Shown here: positions 38,164 through 45,085 of the stretch, in pieces
How positions within the stretch are numbered: position 1 is the first letter of the stretch
Layout: the number at the start of each line of letters is the position of its first letter
Origin: an uncultured Kiritimatiellota bacterium
Lineage (GTDB): Bacteria; Verrucomicrobiota; Kiritimatiellia; RFP12; UBA1067
NCBI GenBank assembly: GCA_934635045.1
Contig: CAKTZA010000007.1
Coordinates: 1-64,000 of the forward strand
Reading direction: 5' to 3'
DNA: 64,000 bases
Position numbers and translations under genes: made by a program
The notes under the pieces: generated by a model
Told to the model about the DNA's origin: nothing
Databases searched by the model: none
Seen by the model: only the letters and a program-made list of their open reading frames with translations

Positions 38164-38847
38164 ATGAAGCCAACTGTTAGTGATGCGGAGGTCTTGGGGG
38201 CAAAGACCCTTTACCACGGCTCGAAGTCCGGGCTCGTAGGCCCGATTCGTCCGGCAAGCCGTGATTGCTGTGATTTCGGTTCGGGGTTCTACATGGGGGA
38301 CAGTCCGCTGCAGCCGCAGACGCTGATCTGCCGAATGGAGCGGCCTTGGTTCTATACGCTTGCGTTTGACATGAACGGGCTTGCCGTCTCGGCGTTTTCG
38401 AGCGTCAGGGAGTGGGCCTTGTTCATCGCGTACAATCGCGGAGCGATGGCCGGTTACGCAGGAACGCCGCTGGAGGCTCGCATGAAGGCGATTGTCGCGG
38501 GGAAGGACGTCTTGTTCGGACGGATTGCCAATGATCGCGTGTTTTATGCCGCGCAGCGCTTCTTTGAAGGTGACATCACGCTTGAAGCGCTTGCCGATGT
38601 GCTCAAGGCGTTGAACTACGGGAACCAGTATGTGGCCCTTACGGATCGCGCCTGTTCACGTGTCGACATCCGTTCGGCCCGCGTCCTGTCCGCTGCGGAA
38701 TGCGACAGCCTGCGCCAGAAGAGCGAACGGCAGCGTGCCCATGCCGAGAATCAGACGAACGAGATCCTCAGGGCGCATCGCCACCAGGACGGAACGTTCT
38801 TTGACGAGATCTGCGAGCGGCTGGCGGCAGGGGAGGAAAAACTGTGA
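38164..38847 (+). CDS. DUF3990 protein (ADP-ribosyltransferase-like), cassette 3
   Basis: A 227-aa protein with TLYHGSKSG at about residues 17-25, DFGSGFYMGD near 39-48, an LFGRIANDRVFY segment near 118-129 (cognate of the GYxADD region in cassette 2) and the NQYVALTDRA motif near 156-165. A charged C-terminal helix of about 45 residues extends past the core domain. The second gene overlaps by 4 bp. It is too divergent from cassettes 1 and 2 for a recent local duplication. Confidence 0.8.
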   Translation: MKPTVSDAEVLGAKTLYHGSKSGLVGPIRPASRDCCDFGSGFYMGDSPLQPQTLICRMERPWFYTLAFDMNGLAVSAFSSVREWALFIAYNRGAMAGYAGTPLEARMKAIVAGKDVLFGRIANDRVFYAAQRFFEGDITLEALADVLKALNYGNQYVALTDRACSRVDIRSARVLSAAECDSLRQKSERQRAHAENQTNEILRAHRHQDGTFFDEICERLAAGEEKL

Positions 38848-39287
38848 AGCTGGGCTCTCTTCAGCTGCTCCTTTGCGAACTGCAGGCGAAGCTCTTCGAG
38901 AGCCTCGTCCGCCGTCAGGTCGATGCCAAGGCGTTCATCCGCGCTTTCATGAATTCAAGGGCCGCCGAGGGACTGGATGCCGATTACGATCGGATGCAGT
39001 GGGTGGGGGTGGAGTACATCTTCCAGGATGTCATGGAAGAGTTTTCCCTGAAGTCCGACCCGAAATGTCCGCGCTATAACACGGAGGCGCTGTTTTACGC
39101 GGGGTGGATCTATCGCTACTGGCACTACAAGACGGGCGAATCCTCGCGGGAGATCTATCGTCAGGCGGATGAGAACAAGATTCTCCAGTCCTATGGGCTT
39201 CACATCGAGTCGAACGACCTGGCCGTCGAAGACTTGAAGGCGGCAAGTTCGCCTGCGGAAAGTTCTCATCTGCCGAATATGCCATAA
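38844..39287 (+). CDS. Partner of DUF3990, WxxxxYxxxxTGE family, candidate antitoxin
   Basis: A 147-aa protein homologous in layout to the one at 7094: LQAKLFES near residues 13-20, FIRAFMNSRAAEGLD, YDRMQWVGVEYI, then GWIYRYWHYKTGESSREIY near 90-108 and YGLHIESNDLAVEDL. The TGESS core is best preserved here. It starts within the stop of the DUF3990 gene and is not followed by a third cassette member. Role inferred from recurrent linkage. Confidence 0.6.
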   Translation: MKLGSLQLLLCELQAKLFESLVRRQVDAKAFIRAFMNSRAAEGLDADYDRMQWVGVEYIFQDVMEEFSLKSDPKCPRYNTEALFYAGWIYRYWHYKTGESSREIYRQADENKILQSYGLHIESNDLAVEDLKAASSPAESSHLPNMP

Positions 39288-39288
39288 T
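39283..39288 (+). promoter_or_regulatory. Putative -10 box of GH31 gene
   Basis: TGC-CATAAT overlapping the stop codon of the upstream gene and ending 7 bp before the ATG at 39296. Confidence 0.45.
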
Positions 39289-39295
39289 GCACGAC

Positions 39296-40960
39296 ATGAA
39301 CGACTTTAACAGAAATCTTCTCTTCGCCGCCTTGGCGGTTGGGCTGCTGGGGCGACTCGGCGCGGACACGCTGACTGTGCCTCTGCTTGAAAATGAGCAT
39401 TGGTGGGGCGGGCACACCTTCATGGGGCGCGACATGCCCTATTCGGGCGAGAAGCCGTTCTCGGACACGCTGATCGGCAACAACGCGCAGAACCAGACGG
39501 AAGGGCTGCTCCTGTCGTCCAAGGGCCGCTGGGTCTGGAACGAGGAGCCGTTCGCGTTCGCGTTCTCGAACGGCGTGCTGCGGGCGACGGACACCGGGCG
39601 TGGGCTCTTCCAGACGGGCGAGGCGGCGGAGCGGACGCTGCGGGGGGCGTTTCGCGCGGCTTCGGCGCGCTTCTTCCCGCCGTCCGGCCAGATGCCCGAC
39701 CCGCTCTTTTTCACGGCGCCGCAGTGGAACACGTGGGTGGAGCTGACCTATGACCAGAACCAGGCGGACATCCTCGCCTACGCGCGGGCGGTCGTCGCCA
39801 ACGGCTTCAGCCCCGGCGTGCTCATGGTCGACGACACGTGGCAGCACGGCTATGGGGTCTGGGAATTCAACAGGGCGCGCTTCCCCGACGCCAGGGCGAT
39901 GTGCGACGAGCTCCATGCGCTCGGCTTCAAGGTGATGCTGTGGGTCTGCCCGTATGTCGGGCTCGACACGTGGGAGCTGCGCGAGGAGCTGCTGAAGACG
40001 GAGCCGAAGGGCGTCCTCATGGACGCGTCCGGCACGGTCCCCGCCGTGTTCCGGTGGTGGAACGGCTGGTCGGCGTGCGTCGACTTCTCGAGCGCGACGG
40101 GGCGGGGCTGGTTCAAGGCGAAGCTTGACCGCCTTCAGGAGGCCTACGGCATTGACGGCTTCAAGTTCGACGCGGGCGACATGGCGGCCTACGGCATGGT
40201 GGATTTCAGGGCGGCGACGCCCGAGGGCGCGACGGCGCACGGGCAGTCAAGGCTCTACGGGGGAATCGGCCTCGCCTATCCGCTGAACGAGTACCGCACG
40301 GTCTGGCAGCTCGCCGGGCAGCCGCTCGCCCAGCGGCTTCAGGACAAGGGCAACGACTGGGAGTCCCTGCGGCAGTGCGTGACGGACATTCTGGCGTGCG
40401 GCGTCATGGGCTATTCGTTCTGCTGCCCTGACATGGTCGGCGGCGGCGTGTGGACGCTCTATCGCGGCAAGAGCCTCGCCAAGGCGGACTTCCGCGCCGT
40501 CGTGCGCTCAGCCCAGATGCAGGCGCTGATGCCGATGATGCAGTTCTCGCTCGCGCCGTGGCGCGTGCTGTCCGCGCCGAAGGATCGGCCGCTTCTCGAG
40601 GCGATCCGCAAGGCGGTCGCCGTCCGCGCGCGCTTCACGCCGCGCATCCTCGACCTGGCCCGGAAGTCGGCGAAGACGGGCGAGCCGATCGCCGCGCACA
40701 TGGCGTACGCCTTCTCGGGACAGGGCTACGAGAAGGTCAACGACCAGTGGGCCCTGGGCGAGGACGTGATCGTCGCGCCCGTTCTCTCGGCGGACAGCGC
40801 CCGCGCAGTCCTCCTGCCGGAGGGAGCCTGGCGCGACGACCTCGGCGCGACGCACAGGGGCCCGACGCGCCTTGAGCTGAAGGCCGTGCCGCTGGATCGT
40901 CTGCCGTTCTACGAGCGCGTGCGCGACAGTGCCGAGGGACAGGCCCCATTGGTGGAGTAA
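39296..40960 (+). CDS. Secreted glycoside hydrolase family 31 enzyme
   Basis: A 554-aa alpha-glycosidase-like protein with an N-terminal signal sequence (about 5-22). The GH31 (beta/alpha)8 domain has MVDDTWQHGYG near 178-188, FKVMLWVCPYVG near 206-217 and the nucleophile strand GFKFDAGD near 282-289 (Asp). The acid/base Asp probably lies in CCPDMVGGG near 378-386. Family members cleave alpha-glucosides, xylosides or sulfoquinovosides; the substrate cannot be told. The ATG at 39296 is preferred to 39287 because the latter overlaps the -10 box. Confidence 0.85.
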   Translation: MNDFNRNLLFAALAVGLLGRLGADTLTVPLLENEHWWGGHTFMGRDMPYSGEKPFSDTLIGNNAQNQTEGLLLSSKGRWVWNEEPFAFAFSNGVLRATDTGRGLFQTGEAAERTLRGAFRAASARFFPPSGQMPDPLFFTAPQWNTWVELTYDQNQADILAYARAVVANGFSPGVLMVDDTWQHGYGVWEFNRARFPDARAMCDELHALGFKVMLWVCPYVGLDTWELREELLKTEPKGVLMDASGTVPAVFRWWNGWSACVDFSSATGRGWFKAKLDRLQEAYGIDGFKFDAGDMAAYGMVDFRAATPEGATAHGQSRLYGGIGLAYPLNEYRTVWQLAGQPLAQRLQDKGNDWESLRQCVTDILACGVMGYSFCCPDMVGGGVWTLYRGKSLAKADFRAVVRSAQMQALMPMMQFSLAPWRVLSAPKDRPLLEAIRKAVAVRARFTPRILDLARKSAKTGEPIAAHMAYAFSGQGYEKVNDQWALGEDVIVAPVLSADSARAVLLPEGAWRDDLGATHRGPTRLELKAVPLDRLPFYERVRDSAEGQAPLVE

Positions 40961-41004
40961 GCGTGGCGGGGTTCCGCGCGTGAACCTGATCCGGGCAGAT
41001 ATGC

Positions 41005-41010
41005 TATAAT
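41005..41010 (+). promoter_or_regulatory. Extended -10 box of cvpA-sigma operon
   Basis: TGC-TATAAT ending 7 bp before the ATG at 41018. Confidence 0.6.
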
Positions 41011-41017
41011 GTGCGGC

Positions 41018-41434
41018 ATGAACTTCCTTCCTGCTGATTACGTCATTCTTGGCGTCGCGGCTGTCGCTGCGGTCTTCGGACTGATTGGCGGGTTTTCCGG
41101 CGCGCTCGCGTTCCTCGCGGGGACGGTCGGCGCGGCGGTCGCCGGGCGGCTCGCCTGGTACGCCTCGCTGGACTGGTTTGACGCGTCCTGGGCGCGCGCC
41201 CTCGCGTCGCTCGCGCTTGCGCTCGTCGCGTTCGGCCTCGCGCGCAAGATCGTCCGGCTGGTCGTCCACAATATCCTCGCGCAGCCGGGGGACGCGATTT
41301 TCGGGTTCTTCGTCGCCGCCGCGAGCGGATTCGCCCTCGCGCTGACGGCGGCCTACCTGCTCGTCCTCTCGAACCTCTGGCCGGTCGAGTCCACCTTGCT
41401 CGACTGGGCGCTGGCGCTCGTGGGGGCCGTATGA
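41018..41434 (+). CDS. CvpA-like membrane protein
   Basis: A 138-aa protein with four hydrophobic segments and the CvpA-like opening DYVILGVAAVAAVFGLIGGFSG. CvpA proteins are linked to envelope homeostasis and colicin V production, but the biochemical role is unknown. The in-frame ATG at 41009 overlaps the -10 box and is rejected. It overlaps the sigma-factor gene by 4 bp, so the three genes 41018-42394 form one operon. Confidence 0.65.
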   Translation: MNFLPADYVILGVAAVAAVFGLIGGFSGALAFLAGTVGAAVAGRLAWYASLDWFDASWARALASLALALVAFGLARKIVRLVVHNILAQPGDAIFGFFVAAASGFALALTAAYLLVLSNLWPVESTLLDWALALVGAV

Positions 41435-41922
41435 CGGACGGGGCGGAGCTGCTGGACGAGGCCCGGAAATTCGAGAAGAATCTTCTGAACTTTTTCTGCC
41501 GCCAGGGCGTTTCTCCCTTTGAAGGCGAGGATCTCGTCCAGGAGACGTATCTGCGGCTGTGGAACTACCGCCGCGAATACAAGCCGACGGCGAAGCTCTC
41601 GACCTTCCTCTTCGTGCTCGCGCGGCAAGTCCGCATCGACGCCCTGCGGCGTCAGACGCGCCGCGAGAACCGCGAGGAGAGCTGGGGGAAGGAGCAGCCG
41701 ACGCCGGCGACGCCGCGCGCGCCGGGGGCGCGCGAAGACGTCCGTTGGGCGCTCGCGCAGCTGACCGACCCCTTGCGGGAGGTGGTGGAACTCGGAGTCT
41801 TTCAGGAACTCCCCTACGTCGAGATCGGCGAGATCCTGGGGATTCCGGTCGGAACCGTGAAGTCGCGGATGTCGAACGCGCTGAAGAAACTGAAGGAGAT
41901 ATTCGATGACAAGAGATCTTGA
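41431..41922 (+). CDS. RNA polymerase sigma factor, ECF (sigma-70 family)
   Basis: A 163-aa sigma factor with region 2 (FEGEDLVQETYLRLW near 31-45, FLFVLARQVRIDALRR near 63-78) and region 4 (VELGVFQELPYVEIGEILGI, VGTVKSRMSNALKKLKE near 140-157). ECF factors switch on envelope or stress regulons when a membrane anti-sigma releases them. It sits between a membrane protein and a putative anti-sigma, overlapping both genes. Confidence 0.92.
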   Translation: MTDGAELLDEARKFEKNLLNFFCRQGVSPFEGEDLVQETYLRLWNYRREYKPTAKLSTFLFVLARQVRIDALRRQTRRENREESWGKEQPTPATPRAPGAREDVRWALAQLTDPLREVVELGVFQELPYVEIGEILGIPVGTVKSRMSNALKKLKEIFDDKRS

Positions 41923-42394
41923 AGAGACGCTGGCTGAACTGGGGCCCGACTACCGTGCGGTAGTCGAGCGGCTGAAGGCCGCGCCCTGTCCGTGGGCGGG
42001 CGTCGCGGAACGTGCGCCGCGCGGCGCGTGCGGTCGTCGCGTCGGGCGCGGGTTCACGTGGTCGGCCGGGTACTTGGCCGCCGCGTCGCTGCTGGCCGTC
42101 GTTGGGCTGTGCGCCGTCTTCGGCGTCTCTCGCGCGCGGAACGCGCAGCCGACGGCGTGCGCGCGGGTCTACACGGTGCGCGCGACGACGGCCGAGAACG
42201 AGTACCGCCTTGCGCTGATTCGCGACGATGCGGCGGTGCAGGAGATGATCCGCACGCAGAACCCCGACGGCAGCTGGAAGAACGATTTCCTCACGAAGCG
42301 GAACGCCGAGGCGCTGAAGGACTGCCGCAGCCCGGAGGCGCAGGTCGCCTACAAGAAGGCCCTCCGCAATCTCCGCGCGCGTGGCCTTCTCTGA
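41906..42394 (+). CDS. Putative anti-sigma factor, single-pass membrane protein
   Basis: A 162-aa protein starting 17 bp inside the sigma gene. It has an N-terminal acidic helix of about 45 residues, one transmembrane helix (about 53-73) and an extracytoplasmic domain with QNPDGSWKNDFLTKRNAEALK, a motif also seen in proteins with squalene-cyclase-like repeats. No zinc-binding HxxxCxxC motif is present. The anti-sigma role rests on position, overlap and topology. Confidence 0.55.
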   Translation: MTRDLEETLAELGPDYRAVVERLKAAPCPWAGVAERAPRGACGRRVGRGFTWSAGYLAAASLLAVVGLCAVFGVSRARNAQPTACARVYTVRATTAENEYRLALIRDDAAVQEMIRTQNPDGSWKNDFLTKRNAEALKDCRSPEAQVAYKKALRNLRARGLL

Positions 42395-42420
42395 CCGTTT
42401 GCGGTCAGTCGGCAGAGCTT

Positions 42421-42510
42421 TTCAACGCAAAGGCCGCAAAGGCTTTCACGCAAAGATCGCCAAGACCTTTGCGCTCTTCGCGCCTCTCCGCTTTGCGTTC
42501 TTTGCGTGAA
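42421..42510 (+). repeat. Imperfect inverted array of ACGCAAAGG units
   Basis: Three ACGCAAAG/CCGCAAAG-like units face three CTTTGCG-like units, so the RNA can form an imperfect hairpin. It lies 27 bp after the anti-sigma stop codon and could act as an operon-end structure. Confidence 0.6.
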
Positions 42511-42542
42511 ACCTAAAAAAAGCAGTTGAGAAACGGATATCT

Positions 42543-42708
42543 CACACGGAGGCACGGAGACACGGAGAAATGAACGGATTTCAAGTCGATTTGAGCAACC
42601 AGCTCATCCCGTCTGCGGGTCTGTCTATTCACCCAACGGGTGAAAGCGCGTGCTGCGCCACGAAGGGTGATATCTTGAAGAAACTCCGTGTCTCCGTGCC
42701 TCCGTGTG
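42543..42708 (+). repeat. Perfect 25-bp inverted repeat with 116-bp spacer
   Basis: The left arm 42543-42567 (starts CACACGGAGG) is the exact reverse complement of 42684-42708. The arms are made of ACGGAG units. The spacer has no open reading frame of note. Confidence 0.9.
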
Positions 42709-42945
42709 CGATTATAAAGATTCGGGTGATTTTCAACTGCGATTTTTAGGTTAAAAATGTCTGTGCACTTCACAAGGGGCAGGCCGTTTCTTTGACAGGG
42801 GTCATCCTGTCTAAATTTTCTCCTGAAGTTTTCGATTCCAGAAGTCTTTCTCACGCAGAGGTTGCAGAGGCTTTTCAGGTAGACGCACATGGTGGCAGAT
42901 TGGCGACTGTCGCACGGTCGTCACCACGAACGCCTGAAAGTATGA

Positions 42946-42951
42946 TATACT
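42946..42951 (+). promoter_or_regulatory. Extended -10 box of beta-lactamase-fold gene
   Basis: TGA-TATACT, 72 bp before the ATG at 43024, so this gene has a conventional leader. Confidence 0.5.
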
Positions 42952-43023
42952 CCGCGCGTTTTTTCACGGGAGGGCGGTTTGCCTCGCAGAGACCTTTACG
43001 CAAAGACGATCAGAAAAGCCAGC

Positions 43024-44034
43024 ATGAAAGACAAGCGCAGGTTGTTCTTGTGGGTCGCGGTGTGCGCGCTGTGTGGCGGCGGGAGCCGGACGATTGATGC
43101 GCGACTGGAAAAAGCCGACTCGCCGCAGGCCATCGCACAGGCCGTTGCCGACTACTACGTGCACGATGCGGAGGACGAAAGCTGCGCCGTGGCGATCGTC
43201 TCGCCGACGGGGACCGTCTTTGCACAGGCCGGGGCGGCGACGGAACATTCGCTTTTCCGCATCGCGTCCCTCTCGAAGTTCTTCCTTCATCCCGTCCTGC
43301 TGAAGCTTCATGCGCAGGGGCGGCTGAACCTCGACCAGCCTGTCACGTCCTGCTCGAAGCTCGACCTGCCGCCGGAATACGGACGCATCACGCTGCGCGA
43401 CCTGCTGCTGAACCGCAGCGGCCTGCCGCGCGAGTTCATCGTGCGCTGGGAGCCGCTCGACACGTGGACGGCCTTTTCCTGCGGCTTCTTCGGCCAGACG
43501 GACCGCCTGACGCGCGCGTGTGCGGGGCACCTTCCCTGGCTGACGCGGCGTGGCCACGACGTGCCCGACCATCGGCTGGGCGGCGCCCTACGGGCGACAG
43601 GCGGCCTTTTCTCGTCCGCCGCAGACTGCGCGACGCTCTTCTCGTCCTACTGGCCGGTCGTCGACGAGCAGCTGAGGGAGCGCGACATCAACGCCTACGC
43701 GGACGAGGCCGTCTTCGGGCTCTTGCGCGTGAAGGTTCTCTCGGACGGCTCGCGCGTCCTGTATCGCGCCGGCATGATCTACGGCGGCGCGTCGTTCGTG
43801 GGCTTTGACCTGCAAACGCGGACAGTCGTCGTGATCTTGCGCAACGTCACCAGCTGGCCCTCTTTCTTGACGATCCAATCGTGCCAGGTTTTTTCGAAGA
43901 TGTCGCGGCTTTGGCCGCGAGGTGGCGCGGACGCGCCACCGGCAAAACCCGCTCGATTTTGGCAAGCCTCGCGACCGGGCGCGGCGGGCAGGGTCTTGCC
44001 TGTCGCGGCGTCTGCCGCGACAACCTGCCAATAG
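43024..44034 (+). CDS. Serine hydrolase, beta-lactamase/D-Ala-D-Ala peptidase fold, altered C-terminus
   Basis: A 336-aa open frame. A signal peptide (MKDKRRLFLWVAVCALCG) is followed by the class C-like SxxK motif in RIASLSKFF near residues 80-88 and by LLLNRSGLPREF near 132-143. The beta-lactamase fold is recognisable up to VVILRNVTSWP (about 274-284). The last 50 or so codons are antisense to the transposase gene on the other strand and carry no family features, so the native end is lost. Activity may be affected. Likely substrates are envelope peptides or esters. A TTG at 42979 with a GGGAGGG site is an alternative start. Confidence 0.7.
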   Translation: MKDKRRLFLWVAVCALCGGGSRTIDARLEKADSPQAIAQAVADYYVHDAEDESCAVAIVSPTGTVFAQAGAATEHSLFRIASLSKFFLHPVLLKLHAQGRLNLDQPVTSCSKLDLPPEYGRITLRDLLLNRSGLPREFIVRWEPLDTWTAFSCGFFGQTDRLTRACAGHLPWLTRRGHDVPDHRLGGALRATGGLFSSAADCATLFSSYWPVVDEQLRERDINAYADEAVFGLLRVKVLSDGSRVLYRAGMIYGGASFVGFDLQTRTVVVILRNVTSWPSFLTIQSCQVFSKMSRLWPRGGADAPPAKPARFWQASRPGAAGRVLPVAASAATTCQ

Positions 44035-44336
44035 GCGTTGCGCAGGGCCTTGGCGAGTTGGCTGACGAGTACCCCCAGCGCGACGCGGTCGGGTATCGCG
44101 CGAATCTTGACGAGAAGATGAAGGTGGTCGGGCATGATCACGAAGGGCGAAATCTCTTCGCAGCAGCGCCATTTCGCGTGAAAGCCCCTGATGACCGCCG
44201 CGAACGCGCGGGTGATCTCGTTTTCGACCAGCCCGTTGGGGCCGATTTCGGAAAACGCCGCCAGCCCCTTGAGGCGCTTCAAGGTGGCCATGTAGAAATA
44301 CGGCGACTTGTAGTCGAAGCCTTTGAGCCGGCCCAT
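43779..44336 (-). CDS. Y1 (IS200-like/REP-associated) transposase, C-terminus lost
   Basis: A tyrosine HUH-type transposase with the metal-binding motif in FVIMPDHLHLLVK (HxH). The ATG at 44336 follows an AAAGGAGAGG ribosome site. Family features stop at WHDWIVKKEGQL; the remaining roughly 25 codons (43779-43850) are antisense to the beta-lactamase-fold gene. The missing end normally carries further conserved residues, so it is probably inactive. An Ala/Gly/Arg-rich stretch before IFEKTWHDW looks like an expansion. Such single-copy transposases act on REP palindromes rather than on full insertion sequences. Confidence 0.75.
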   Translation of the reverse strand: MGRLKGFDYKSPYFYMATLKRLKGLAAFSEIGPNGLVENEITRAFAAVIRGFHAKWRCCEEISPFVIMPDHLHLLVKIRAIPDRVALGVLVSQLAKALRNAYWQVVAADAATGKTLPAAPGREACQNRAGFAGGASAPPRGQSRDIFEKTWHDWIVKKEGQLVTLRKITTTVRVCRSKPTNDAPP

Positions 44337-44485
44337 TCCGCCTCTCCTTTCGCGGTTTCCAACCAAACAACACGTGTAGTTTACGATAAAACCGTTGCGA
44401 GTGCAACGCGCCTGTCGAAGGCGAGGCCGTTGGCGGCTGGGACACGGCGCTCGGCCGCGCCCTGTGCGGACTGAAAGTTTTACGT

Positions 44486-44977
44486 TTGCATGACACTTCG
44501 TCGGCGAAAAAAGACTATACTATGCGGCACATCAAGGGCCCAAAGCTGGCAGCGGCGCTTCTCGCGGTGGCAGACGGCTGTTGCGCGTCCGGTTCCTGGA
44601 GGTGCACCTGCTTCCCCTGCTCTTGCCTGACGTGCTGCTGTCTCTACGGCGCGGCATCGGGGGCCGTCCTGCTGACGGCCCTCGGTGTCATTCGCTTCCT
44701 GCGCCATCCGAAGGTCGTCGTCGTGGGCCCGGACAGCCGCGCGCGGGCGGACGGCTCGGAAGAGCGGCTTCTGCCGCGCGAACTGAAGATCTTGGGGCTG
44801 CTCGCGGCGGATGCGGGCGCGGTCGTCACGCGCGACACGCTGATGAACGAGGCGTGGGGGCTTGACTACTACGGCACGACGCGCACGGTGGACCAGACCA
44901 TCGCCAACCTGCGCAAGAAGCTCGGCCCCGGCCTCGACATCCAGAGCGTCCGCGGCGAAGGCTATCGGATCGCGTAG
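44486..44977 (+). CDS. Membrane-anchored winged-helix (OmpR-type) regulator with Cys-rich segment
   Basis: A 163-aa frame whose C-terminal 80 residues are a Trans_reg_C winged helix (LLPRELKILGLLAADAGAVV, then TVDQTIANLRKKLG and VRGEGYRIA). There is no receiver domain. A hydrophobic segment (about 55-70) follows a stretch with nine Cys in 21 residues. TATACT (44516-44521) abuts the in-frame ATG at 44522, so the true start may be the GTG at 44567 or further upstream. Either an unusual one-component regulator or a frameshifted N-terminus. Confidence 0.6.
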   Translation: MHDTSSAKKDYTMRHIKGPKLAAALLAVADGCCASGSWRCTCFPCSCLTCCCLYGAASGAVLLTALGVIRFLRHPKVVVVGPDSRARADGSEERLLPRELKILGLLAADAGAVVTRDTLMNEAWGLDYYGTTRTVDQTIANLRKKLGPGLDIQSVRGEGYRIA

Positions 44978-45040
44978 CCCCACGGCCTCGCCCTTGCGCC
45001 TCCCGCAACGTGCCCACTATTCCTCGCGCGCCGATTATGA

Positions 45041-45046
45041 TATAAT
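45041..45046 (+). promoter_or_regulatory. Promoter of greA-dksA-lspA group
   Basis: TGA-TATAAT, 39 bp before the greA ATG, with AAGAAGGAAG as ribosome site. Confidence 0.6.
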
Positions 45047-45085
45047 TTGCGCCGTTTTTGAATTTCTCCAAGAAGGAAGATAAAG

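Larger units (their letters stand above)
42395..43023. other. Repeat-rich intergenic region
   Basis: No gene is supported. It holds GCAAAGG/CTTTGCG units (42421-42510), a perfect 25-bp inverted repeat (42543-42567 and 42684-42708), another CGCAGAGG-type unit near 42853-42880, and the promoter TGA-TATACT (42944-42951) of the next gene. Confidence 0.7.

Noticed and set aside
42421..42708. Possible CRISPR array
   Set aside because: Units are not spaced by unique spacers of constant length and include inverted copies; no cas genes are present.
43779..44366. Complete IS200-type insertion sequence
   Set aside because: Only one truncated transposase is present; no flanking ends, target duplication or accessory gene could be found.
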